Of a DNA stretch of 64,000 nucleotides, positions 21,472 to 31,207 are shown one piece after another (positions within the stretch are counted from its first letter, which is position 1; each line of letters starts with the position of its first letter). The DNA is taken from positions 62,001 to 126,000 of the forward strand of contig NC_018314.1 of assembly GCF_000234665.1 (NCBI RefSeq). Direction: 5' to 3'. Made by a program: the position numbers and the translations under genes. This DNA is from Leishmania mexicana MHOM/GT/2001/U1103 (Eukaryota; Euglenozoa; Kinetoplastea; Trypanosomatida; Trypanosomatidae). The notes beneath the pieces were generated by a model. That model was not told the origin of the DNA and did no database searches. It was given only the letters and a program-made list of their open reading frames with translations.

Positions 21472-22332
21472 ATGACGACGATTCGCAAGCTCACAGTTGT
21501 AGCGGCCGTGGTGGCGGCGACAGTGCTGCTGGTTGCAACGAGCGCCACGGCGCAGGGGGGCCAAGTGTGCATTGACCCGGCAAACCCGTTGACGAGCATT
21601 GACTACAGCAACGCGGCTGTGCAGGCCTGTGTAGTTGCCCGGTGCGCCGAGACGCTACATGTCATACCCACCGTAACAACAGACGGCTTCTGCGACGGTG
21701 TGGCCATCTCCGAGTCGTCTGTCCCGTGCAACAAGCTGGAGATGGGCTACAATGCGTACTACGCCTGCCTTGTGCGCGCGCTGCAGGGTACGGATACGGC
21801 CGGCCTCTCCGAATTTGGTGCTGCCGCCAAGGAGTTCTTGAGCACCCCCGGCTTCCCGTACCGCCTCTCCCACCTCCGCTGCTACGCGTGCAACCATTAC
21901 CGTTTAACCGTATTCCCGTCCTTGCGCAGCAAGTGCTCGAACTGGACATGTGCCACCATCTCTTCGCAGAGCCCGTCTGCGCCAGCTTATAGCCAGCCGG
22001 ATGAGGGCTACAATCACCGCCTGTGCAGCACCGGCTGTATCACGGGCATCATCATGGTTCCCTTCATTGTCGTCACATGCGCCATCTTCTTCACGTGCGG
22101 GTGCTGCTGGCCGTCCCCATCGCTGAAGACGACGTACATGGCGATGCTTCAGAGGGAAAGGCAAACGTCCTGCAGGCACTCCGAGGAGGAGGAGGACGAC
22201 GATTCGCGTGACGTGGATAAAGGCTGCTATAACGTTGCCCACGAGCCCGCGCTGGTAAGCGATCAGAAGAACCACCCTGAGGTTGCGGCGCAGCACTCAG
22301 CGGAACATAAGGCGCCTACTGTGTGCACATAA
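21472..22332 (+). CDS. Cysteine-rich type I membrane protein
   Basis: A 286-residue protein not assigned to a named family. Residues 1-28 form a clear signal peptide (basic start, hydrophobic core AAVVAATVLLVATSA, then ATAQ). The ectodomain has twelve cysteines (33, 53, 58, 74, 86, 99, 137, 140, 155, 160, 185, 189), an even number that suits disulfide bonding, and one N-glycosylation sequon at N157 (NWT). A membrane segment spans about 191-212 (GIIMVPFIVVTCAIFFTCGC), followed by a cytoplasmic tail with an acidic EEEEDDD cluster near 228-234. The layout suggests a surface or endomembrane type I protein. The ATG at 21472 is chosen because it starts the signal peptide. The frame is open 57 bases further upstream, which would mask that peptide. 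Confidence 0.8.
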   Translation: MTTIRKLTVVAAVVAATVLLVATSATAQGGQVCIDPANPLTSIDYSNAAVQACVVARCAETLHVIPTVTTDGFCDGVAISESSVPCNKLEMGYNAYYACLVRALQGTDTAGLSEFGAAAKEFLSTPGFPYRLSHLRCYACNHYRLTVFPSLRSKCSNWTCATISSQSPSAPAYSQPDEGYNHRLCSTGCITGIIMVPFIVVTCAIFFTCGCCWPSPSLKTTYMAMLQRERQTSCRHSEEEEDDDSRDVDKGCYNVAHEPALVSDQKNHPEVAAQHSAEHKAPTVCT

Positions 22333-22680
22333 ACGCAGCCCATATGCACAATCCTCTGGATGGACCTCGAATCTTGCGCGTGTGCGTGTGACAGAGAGGA
22401 GATGCAGCCGATGTGAGGTGTGCATCCAGGTCAACCCCTCCCCCACACCCGTCGTGCACGCGCATCACTAGAGGTGCTCTGCCTCTCCTGATCACACACG
22501 CACACGCACACGGCTGCCATTCGTACAACTTTCTTTCTTTTTCCTCTACGTTGTGTCGGCCTTTACGGCGTTGTCTGTGGAGGTGCCGGTGTGTTGTCTG
22601 CGCCGTCTTGGCCTTCTACGTGGTGGGTGTCTTTCATTCATTGGTGCCTATTTCTGTCCACTTCTCTCTCTACTTTCTTA

Positions 22681-22820
22681 AATACATATATATATATGTG
22701 TGTACATATGTATATATGTATATATGTATGTATATATTTGTATATGTATGTATATATGTATATACATAGTGTATACATGTGTACATATATGTAGATGTAT
22801 GTATGTATATGTGTGCATGC
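22681..22820. repeat. TATG / TA-rich microsatellite array
   Basis: About 140 bases of imperfect TATATG, TATG and TA units in an otherwise GC-rich window. In any frame it translates to repeated YVCI-type peptides, which are artefacts. It is the most AT-rich stretch here and could melt easily or mark a nucleosome-poor site. Confidence 0.9.
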
Positions 22821-24289
22821 GTGTTGTAACCCTTATACGCCGTGTCCTCATCGCCGCATGCGAAGTAGTGGGAGCTCACGGGCAAGTGAATGGGAAGCGG
22901 GAGGAAGATGTGGTCGCCGTGCCTCATGTGCATGCATCGGCACGCACGCCACCACCCTTTCCTCGCTCCTTATGGACCCACCTCCCACTTCCCCCCCCCT
23001 CCCCCTCGCACACACACGTACACCACATCTGTTTTTTTGTTTGTTTTGTTTTGTTTCCCAGTCGCGGCGTTCTTGATGTTGCAGACTTGCTCACATCCGT
23101 CTCGCCACACCACCACCACCACCACCCGTCGTACCAGTGTATGCGAACCACTGTGCGTGATGGGTAACCGACGAAGAGGAGAGGGGAGGGGGGGAACTGA
23201 ATTCGTAGAGGGATATATCGTGTCATCGGCCTCCATGTGGACCTAAAGAGGAGGCGCAGTAGCAGACAACATGTAATAGCACGTTGCATCTTTCGCGCTC
23301 GCGCTTTCTTGCATCATGAAGATCGTGAGACTTTAACTTGAGCTGATGTCGTCACTGATGACGGCAGGCGACGCCTCGCATCAGATGTGCGCGCTTTCCG
23401 CTCACGAACATCAAATCCGTTTGATGCCACACACGCGAGGGGGTACGCTACATAAAAGAACGACAGGGACAGCCCTTCTCAGCAGAGTTGGAACGCAGAA
23501 GCCCACGTCTTACACCAACACCTCTCGCGTTCTTTGAGGTGCACACGCTTTTTTTTTGTTTGGTCTGCAGCACCTGCTTTCTCGGCGAAGCGGTCCATCT
23601 CTCTCTCTCACCCGTCCCTACACACCTCACCTCTCGCGTTTTACCGTTCGTTATCGTCTGTGCGGCTTCGAGCTCGATACCCTCGTCCACTGCCCTCCCT
23701 CCCTCCCCCCTCTTCACCACTACCACCAACACCACTTCGCGCACCTCCAGGAAACCGCACCAGCGCCTCCCTCCCCCTCTCTCTTTCTCTTCCTCTTTTC
23801 GCTTCGTTTTTTTTTTGTGTGTGTGTGTGTGTGAAAGCCTCTCCGCGCCCGTACGCGAATACACGCGCATACGCATCCACCTCCCCCGTCGTGTGACGAA
23901 GTTATCGCGACAAGACACCGCACCCCCTCTCAAAAGTTGTTGGTTTCAAGAAGACCTCCGGCCTTACCATTCCCGCCCTCCCTCTTCTTCTCCGTCGAAG
24001 GAGTGACGGCCACCACCGACCATCACGCGGACCGAGCTGACGTGCGCGGCAGACACGCGCAGCGAGCGGCTGCGTCTCATCTCTCCTTTTTTTTCCGTTC
24101 ATCGTACTTCTTTGGCTTCATTGTCGCTTGCGGGCGTGTGCGTGCGTGTCTCTCGGTGCTCCTCCGCGGCCCTCTCCCTCTGTTACGGTCTTTTGCACGG
24201 CGGACTGTACTCACGATTCACGCCACCTTCCCTGAAGCCCCTCACCCAACCCCCACCCGCTCGCTAGACTGAGGGAGAGACCAATTCCC

Positions 24290-24326
24290 ATATATACATA
24301 TATATATATGCATGTATATCAATATC
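24290..24326. repeat. TA-rich microsatellite
   Basis: A short imperfect TATA/CATATA array in the same spacer as the larger AT-rich array. Confidence 0.85.
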
Positions 24327-25058
24327 CATCCTCTTCTCTCTCAGCCGCACACGCGCTAACTTTTTTTTTCGTTGTTTGCTTGTTGGACTGCCGTTCTCGT
24401 CAGCCACAGCGCTTCTCGTGCCTCGGCTTCTCGGGGACCACTCCCTCCTCGACCTGAATCCTACTCGCTTGCCTCCATCTCTGTTGTACGGTCTCGCTTC
24501 TCATCGCGGACGTGTGCGTGTGGGCTTCATTTTCCACGCAGCGCTCCCTCTCATTTCCTGCGTTGGTGTTGCCTGAGTCCGTGCGTGTGTGTCGCTGAGC
24601 CTGTGGTCACGCCGGCCCCGAGAGTCCGCGCAGCCACGGACCGTAACTCAAGACAAAATCGGTACACACCAACCCCTCCTACTCCCCCTCCCCCCTCTCG
24701 CTTCGTTCCTCACGCACTCCCGCACAAGCGCCGTGATTGCTGTAGTGTGTTGAGCGGCTCCCTTTCCGTATTCTTTTTTTTTTAACGCCGGTGTGCGTGT
24801 GCACGCGCTCGTGTCTGCTGCCCTGCGCCTACGTGCGTGTTTGTGAAAGTGAGAGAGAGTGGAGTCCTCGAAGACGCACACCCACAAACACACTGGCTGT
24901 GTTTGCGTCCCTGCTCGTATTCACTGTTGAACCTCCCGCCTCGCCCACCGCACCGCACGGCACATCCTTTTCCGTTCGCGTTCCCTCTCCTGTCGTGGTC
25001 GTGAGACAGACTATTGTTTGCGTGCAGTGACTCCAACTCTTCGAGGGCGCATATACTC

Positions 25059-26573
25059 ATGTCTCACCGTGGACGCCAACCTGAGTCGCCGAAGTGGTCG
25101 CCTCAGGAGGAAGGTGCAGCGACCAGCCGCGCCGAGGAGTCGCGGCATCCGATGAAGCCGGTGGCGTCGAACCGCGTCAGTGCCCCTGTGACACACGACG
25201 ACTTGAGGCGCGACCTTGACAGCGAGGTGCTCGAGCTGCAGCATGACAAGTCTCTCAGCCGCGAGGAGCGCGCCGCACGGAAGAAGGAGCTGTTGAAGCG
25301 CCAGGCTGTCATGGAGGATGAGCGTGAGCGCCGCGCCATCGCCACGCTGGAGAGGAGGCTGCCACGTCCGGATTGGTACTCGAGCGACGACGAGGACGAG
25401 TTCCAGGATGATGTAGAGGCGACAAAGATCAGCGAGCTCAAGACGCAGCCAGAGGGCGGCGCTGGGCTCGTGTTCTGCGTCGCCTACACGGTGCTGAGCG
25501 CGGCGGCGTTTATCTTTCACGTGACGAGCTCCTGCCCGATCCCGTGGATGCGCAGCAAGTCGGGCCGCAAGTACGGCGTGTGGGGCGCGACAGGTGGCGG
25601 CCAGCCGGACCTCAAGGTGAGCGACATCCACGACTGCTCGTACGAGATGCAGTACTGGCAGGCCGCGGCTGCCATGTCCGTGTCGGCCACATTTGCCTCG
25701 TTTGGTGCCATGATCAGCGGCGTGCTGCTGTGCGTGAACAAGGGGCACATGGGCGCCTCCTTCATCCTCAGCTTCTACAGCTTTTTCTTCTCGCTCGTGT
25801 CGTGGGCGCTCGTGGTGGCGCTCTACCACTCCTTCCGCTGCGGCAAGGGCGCCTTTGCCAGCGGCGTGGCTCACCTGGACGCCGGCTTCGCGCTGACGCT
25901 GATTGGGTGTGTGACGCACATAGCCGCCTTCACCGTGCTCAGCGTACACTTCTTCAAGTACTGGACGCGCTCGATCAATAGCGGCAAGACACGTGCGGTG
26001 CGCTTCATATACGTGGCGGTCAGCGTCGCCACGATATTCTTCTACTCGGTGGGCCAGGCCTACACCATGTGGAGCAAGACGTTCCCGCAGGTCGAGGCGT
26101 CTGTCTCGCTCTGGCACGTGCGTATCTACGACCGCAAGACGCGACTGTCCACCTTCCTGAGCCACAGCACGTACCAGTGTCCCGCCATCACCCACAGCAT
26201 GAAGGCCGCGGCGGCTTTAATGATAGTGAGCATCGTCTGGCTCTTCTGCGCCGTCGTCCTCGGCACAGGCGCGTGCTACAAATCGCAGTACATCAAGGCC
26301 TCCATCAGCTTCGGCTACGCCTCCTGCATCTTCTCTCTCGCTGCGTGGATCACACTACTGGTGACGTGGAACGGCCGCCTGTGCACCGGTGCCACGCCGA
26401 GCGGCCAGTCGTCCTGGACGGACATGGGGTACAACGGCATCCCATCTGGCATCCCGAATGCGCAGATCGACTTCAGTGGCTACAGCCTGCATGAGGGCTT
26501 CGGTCTGATTGTGGGGGGCTGGGTCATCAGCACTATGGCCCTCATCTTCAACACCGCCCTGTGGGACATCTAA
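25059..26573 (+). CDS. Amastin-like eight-TM membrane protein, copy 1
   Basis: A 504-residue protein. Residues 1-125 are hydrophilic and charged, with a coiled-coil-like stretch (SREERAARKKELLKRQAVM) and an acidic DDEDEFQDD patch. Eight likely membrane segments follow at about 136-156, 193-215, 222-245, 262-289, 304-322, 371-393, 402-425 and 477-500. The two halves look alike: each has a first TM, then a polar loop with aromatic-glycine or aromatic-histidine signatures (KYGVWGA; SLWHVRIYDRK), then three more TMs. That is the four-TM layout of amastins, here apparently doubled. Amastins are kinetoplastid surface glycoproteins, many of them amastigote-enriched, of unclear biochemical role. The paralogue starts at 29951 and shares LDAGF before TM4. 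The family link is inference from topology and loop motifs. Confidence 0.75.
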   Translation: MSHRGRQPESPKWSPQEEGAATSRAEESRHPMKPVASNRVSAPVTHDDLRRDLDSEVLELQHDKSLSREERAARKKELLKRQAVMEDERERRAIATLERRLPRPDWYSSDDEDEFQDDVEATKISELKTQPEGGAGLVFCVAYTVLSAAAFIFHVTSSCPIPWMRSKSGRKYGVWGATGGGQPDLKVSDIHDCSYEMQYWQAAAAMSVSATFASFGAMISGVLLCVNKGHMGASFILSFYSFFFSLVSWALVVALYHSFRCGKGAFASGVAHLDAGFALTLIGCVTHIAAFTVLSVHFFKYWTRSINSGKTRAVRFIYVAVSVATIFFYSVGQAYTMWSKTFPQVEASVSLWHVRIYDRKTRLSTFLSHSTYQCPAITHSMKAAAALMIVSIVWLFCAVVLGTGACYKSQYIKASISFGYASCIFSLAAWITLLVTWNGRLCTGATPSGQSSWTDMGYNGIPSGIPNAQIDFSGYSLHEGFGLIVGGWVISTMALIFNTALWDI

Positions 26574-29500
26574 GGCTGTCTGTGTGTGGTGTCGATGTGT
26601 GCCTGCGATGATGCCGCTGCTCTCCCACGCAAGCGGAGGCACGTACATCCAACAAGTCCCCCCTTCCCCTCTCCCCCCTCCGAAGGCGGAGGAAAGAAAA
26701 GGAGAACTCGGATGTGATGGCAGTGTGGGTAGCGGCGCATCGGCCTCACACATGCTTTGGCACCGCACCGCCGCCTGTACGAACGCTCATGCGTAATTTT
26801 TTTTCTTCTTGTAACAAGAAGACCGATAAAAGGGCAGCGCCGCCGAGCCATCACTGCCGCAGCCGTGGCGTGTTAGCAGCCATTACTGCGCAATACGCAA
26901 CGGATGCGTGCGCCCCCTCCCCCTTCTCCCTCCCTCTTCGTCTTGTCTGTGCATGTAGGGCGTGTCGGGGGTCCCACCGTGTGTTTTCCATCGTTGCTGT
27001 TTTGCTACTCCATTCGCTTTACTTGCTTGCTCGTGTGCCATCATTCGTCTTCCGTCTGTGCACCGATGTCTCTGAGGGCGGGTAAGATCGGGGGATGGGC
27101 GTGTGGTGCTGCGTGGTTTCGTAGAGATGCAAGAGACTTACGCAGGTGGCAGGCGCGTGGGAACAGGGCGGTGGGGAGGGGGGGCTGGCGGAGCGGCAGC
27201 GAAAGAGTGAGAGAGGTCAGATGTGAGCGATGCACCGTGCGCCACCTCTCGGGTTACATCCATGCAACCACGAATGCCCCCACGCGGCACCTCTTTTACA
27301 CGGCACGGGCCGACATTGCATTGGCTCTTTCCGTGCCCTCCCCCTTTTCTCTCAGCCCCCCCCCCCCTCCCCCTCCTTGTTTTTCGGCCCTGGCCAGTAT
27401 TTCTAGTGACCTCTCTCTCTGTCTCTGTGTGCGTGCGTGCGTACTCATGCAGGTGTAATATACATGCGCATGCGTGTGGGCCTTCCTGTACCGTTCTTTC
27501 TGTGTGTGTGTGTTGCGCATTGTTTATCCGTGACAACCCGAGTCACCGAGGGCGGCGGCGAGATGGCGACCCACCATCATTGCCACTTGCCAGTCGAAAG
27601 ACTGGCACCAGCATCTCGCGCACTTCGAAAGCCTTTTTCCCTCGCCTGCATTCCCCCCGTGTACGTGTGCGCGGCTCTGCCAACAACCACCAACCCCCCC
27701 CCCTCCCCTCCACCGAGCTGGTCTTTGCAACCACCCACCCCCACCCCCTCTCTCGTGACCTCCGCACATCGCACAGTGAGTTGCTGCTCTTCGCGTTCTC
27801 TCTGCGCGTGCGTCTCTGTGCCTCCCTCCGTGTGTAGATCGAGGGGCTGGCCTCCGTGCGCTTGGCGCCTCTCCATCGCACTTCCCTTGTTGTTTCCATC
27901 GTTTCCTCTGTTCCTATATATATTACGAGTCGTTGATTTTCTTGCGTCGTCTCCTCACTTAACCTTTGATGGGCGACTGTGCACACGAGTCTCCGCGTGT
28001 ATCGGAAGGTGCGCGCATGTTTGTGTGTGTGTGTGTGTCTGCGCGCGCACGGGGGACACTCTTCGTCCGCCGTGCTGCCTTCTCCCGTCAACTTTTATTC
28101 TGTTCCTGGAAGCACCGCGCTGCCTCTCCCACCCTCCGCACACCGCGCCTTGGCCCCCCCCCCAACACACACCTTTATATATCTGTTCCTATTGTGTACC
28201 CCCTTTTTCATGTTTATTTTTTTTCTCGCTGTCCCTCTCATCAGCTCCTCCTGCCTCTCGGTGTGTGTGCTTGTGTGTGTGTGTCCGATGGGTGTTTTCG
28301 TGTGTGCATGCATGTCCGACCTTCTCATGCAGCACGGAGGTGACACCGACGTACGCACGTGCATGTATGCATGTGTCTCCCAGGTTCATCGAGAGCTGCA
28401 CACACTCCCTCATCCCCTCGCCTCTTCTCTTGCTGCTCGAGGTCGAGGCAGCCAGTGCACGAAGAGCCGCATAACGTCAGAAGGCGTTCGCGTGTCCGTG
28501 CACTCAGGGACCACACCACCACATGAACCGATGAGAGGAAGCAGAGCGAGAGCGAGAGAGAAGGAGCGCTTAAAGGATGGCGCTGACGGTGGTGGTGGGG
28601 GTGGTGAGGGGGGATTCTATAGGAAAGCGAAGCGGGGCGAAATGCCCGCGGGAGTGAGAGCGACCCCAGCTGTGGCGGCAGACAGGACTTCTCAGGTGCG
28701 AGGCCGCATTTGACAACACCGTCACCGCTCGAGGGAGAGCGGGGTACCTCTGCCCACCTCTGGCTATCACCTGCTCTCTCCTCCTCCGTCAGAGGCAGGT
28801 CTCGCCTTACACCTACCACGCACCCCATCACCACCACCACCAACGAAGCCAGCCCTTCTCTCTGGAGTTCGGCTCCTCTCCCCCGTGCCCTCGCATCTCT
28901 TGATGTCCACGTGCGTCTCTCTGTACGTTTTTTTTTCTGGGTGGCGTTTGCGCGAGCGAGCAAAGTATTGCTGACCCGCTTTATAACGCCTAAGCGCATA
29001 CGTGTGTGTGTGTCCGCCTTCTCGTACCCACGTATGCGGGGGGGGCTTGAAGTCGGTGGAGTTTCACCAACTTTTATTAATTTTATTTTACCTGTCTCCG
29101 TTGATTCGCTTCCCAGGCTGGTCGACTGTGCGTACGTGTGTGCGTGCCGCGCATTCGTCCCGTCACTCTGTGTCGCAACCTGGCGATCACTCTGTTTTTT
29201 TTTCTCTCTTCGGTGTGGATACGTCTGTCTATCTGTGTCTGCGCGCGCTCCGCGGTGTTGACGCCATCATCCTCTCGATTCCCCCCTCCCCAATGCAGCA
29301 CAACGACGAGGAGTGGAGCGCTGAGCACAATCCCTCAAAGCGAAGAAGCATGCCAAGGAGCAGGAGGCAAGCAGGGAAAACAGGAGGGAGCGGCATCCAC
29401 CGCGCCACCGCCAAACCGTCACGGCGACGACGACGAGGGGGGGGCGATGGGGATGCGTGGCGCACAATGTGGGCCCGAAAGGGAGGAAAAAAAACACAAA

Positions 29501-29950
29501 GCACTTTGATCGTCATCTTTTGTCTCCGTAAAAGCTTCGCTTTGCAGCCAGGGACCACCACGCACACACGTGGGCACGTCGCATACAAGGTACCCACCCC
29601 CTCTCCTACACTCGTCCTCCGAGGTGCACTCCGGCCAACCCCGCCACCCCCCACCCACACACTCTCCCTATCTGCTACGTCCATCTGCGTCTCACCTGCG
29701 GCCCACGTTCGTCCCTCACGCGCACGTGTGTGCACACAGTGGAAGGAGCAATAACCGTCGCTCTGGCACCCCTTCTCCTCACGGCGTACCCCACCGGGGG
29801 AGTATATGGCATCACTCCACATCAAACAACAACCACGGAAACGCTACCGCCCCCGCCACCCCCACACTCTCTCGCCCCGCAGAAGTCTCTTCCAGAGCGC
29901 ACCCTCACCACTCGCACAACCGCGCACAGCCACACATCCCTTCTCCGGAG
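26574..29950. other. Spacer between the two amastin-like genes
   Basis: About 3.4 kb with C-runs, GT arrays near 28021-28039 and T-runs. No additional gene or gene remnant between the copies is supported. Open frames here are low-complexity and mutually inconsistent. Confidence 0.6.
29881..29882 (+). promoter_or_regulatory. Candidate spliced-leader acceptor, amastin-like copy 2
   Basis: A C/T-rich tract ending TCTCTCGCCCCGCAG reaches AG here, 68 bases before the ATG at 29951. Another AG at 29949-29950 touches the ATG and is less likely. Confidence 0.4.
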
Positions 29951-31207
29951 ATGGCGGCCAGCAACCACAGGGAGGACAGCGCGGAGACGGAGCTGGTGGA
30001 ACAACAGTCGATCGCGCACTTTATCCCTCATCTCAACAACGCAAGCCTCACCTCTTCGCAGGCGGACGCGAAGGCACTGGAGGAGGCGGTCGGCGTGGAC
30101 CTGCGCGCGGTACCAGAGGAGCACTCGGGCAAGTGCGTGATGATCTCATGGATCCTCTTCTCGTCCGTGAGCTTCGCTTTCATGCTGATAGCGTCGCTTC
30201 CAGTGCCGTGGCTGAAAGACGGCCAGGGCCGAAAGTGGACGGTATGGAGAGATGTGAACGGGACGCTGTGGAGCAAGATCGAGTGCGACCACAAGCGCCA
30301 GTTGTTTCAGGCGATGGAGGCGTTCACGATCGTTGGATGCTTGCTGAGTCTTGGGAGCCTCGTCGCGGGTGCCCTGCAGATGATGGGCCGCGGCCACCTT
30401 GGTGTGATGATGTTGTTCGGCTTCTTGGCAGTGATGGTTGAGCTGGCGGACTGGGCGCTTATCGTGAACCAGTACCACAAGCACAACTGCGCCGGTGATG
30501 TGGTATACGCGGCGGGAATCAACCGCCTCGACGCCGGCTTCGGTCTTGTCCTCATTTCCTTCATCCTGATGTTTTTCGGCATCCTCACCCTGGCGCGCTG
30601 GATGAACGAAACCCTCAGTCTGTCGGAGCTGCATCGCACCAAGTACCACAGCTCCGCCCTCATGAGCTCCTTCATCAGCGGCTGCGTGCTGATGATCGCG
30701 ACCGTGGGGACGACGCAGAGCATGTGGGTGCACTACGACAGGAAGACGTCGCTGAAGATCACTTACTGGGGCGTCGAGATCTACCACCGCAAGGAGGGCC
30801 TGTCGGAGAACTGGCCGCTGAGCTCGTACCACTGTCCACCGTTCACTTTTTATATGCGCTCTGGTGCCGTCTTCTCCATAATCAGCGACGTGTTCCTCTT
30901 CTTCACGTTCCTGTTCTCCGTTGCGGCCGTGTACAACCGCCAGTGCAAGTGGGTCACGGTGGGCCTCGGTGTGGTCTCTTGGATCCTCCTGCTGGTGTGC
31001 TGGGCCATCACGATCGCCGCTCGATACAAAACGTTCTGCCCCTCGGGCGTGGTGCCGCCGGCCATTGCGATCTACGGTGCCCCGCTTGACACCGTCGAGC
31101 AGCGGGTGAACTTCAAAGGCTTCGTCATCACGGACGGCCTGGGTATGATCATCTCGGCGTGGTGCATCACAACGGCAAACCTCATCTACCTGGTGCTCAA
31201 AGGGTAA
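29951..31207 (+). CDS. Amastin-like eight-TM membrane protein, copy 2
   Basis: A 418-residue paralogue of the gene at 25059, with a shorter hydrophilic N-terminus (about 60 residues against 125). Eight likely membrane segments lie at about 62-84, 121-144, 149-171, 192-215, 226-246, 293-317, 322-345 and 391-415. Shared features include the loop RKWTVWRDVNG after TM1 (copy 1 has KYGVWGA), NRLDAGFGL before TM4 (copy 1 AHLDAGFAL), YWGVEIYHRKEG (copy 1 LWHVRIYDRKTR), and a PLSSYHCPP / STYQCPA motif before TM6. The copies are tandem but widely diverged, so the duplication is old. The frame is open upstream to 29570, but that part is low-complexity. The ATG at 29951 begins the ordered sequence. Confidence 0.75.
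   Translation: MAASNHREDSAETELVEQQSIAHFIPHLNNASLTSSQADAKALEEAVGVDLRAVPEEHSGKCVMISWILFSSVSFAFMLIASLPVPWLKDGQGRKWTVWRDVNGTLWSKIECDHKRQLFQAMEAFTIVGCLLSLGSLVAGALQMMGRGHLGVMMLFGFLAVMVELADWALIVNQYHKHNCAGDVVYAAGINRLDAGFGLVLISFILMFFGILTLARWMNETLSLSELHRTKYHSSALMSSFISGCVLMIATVGTTQSMWVHYDRKTSLKITYWGVEIYHRKEGLSENWPLSSYHCPPFTFYMRSGAVFSIISDVFLFFTFLFSVAAVYNRQCKWVTVGLGVVSWILLLVCWAITIAARYKTFCPSGVVPPAIAIYGAPLDTVEQRVNFKGFVITDGLGMIISAWCITTANLIYLVLKG

Larger units (their letters stand above)
22333..25058. other. Spacer with AT-rich microsatellites
   Basis: About 2.7 kb with two TA/TATG-rich arrays, T-runs near 23550 and 23809, a GT array near 23817-23833, and TC tracts. No coding region is supported. Such a long spacer could hold extended UTRs of the flanking membrane-protein genes, where trypanosomatid stage regulation usually acts. 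Confidence 0.65.

Noticed and set aside
22700..23167. Open frame of repeated YIC/YVC peptides
   Set aside because: Direct translation of the TATG microsatellite.
25011..26195. Long open frame on the minus strand opposite the first amastin-like gene
   Set aside because: It is the antisense shadow of a high-GC coding sequence. Its protein is Arg/His/Ala-rich with no domain, while the + strand gives eight clean membrane segments.
27437..28474. 345-codon plus-strand frame between the amastin-like genes
   Set aside because: Cys/Val/Ser/Pro-rich translation of GT and TC microsatellites, with no domain.
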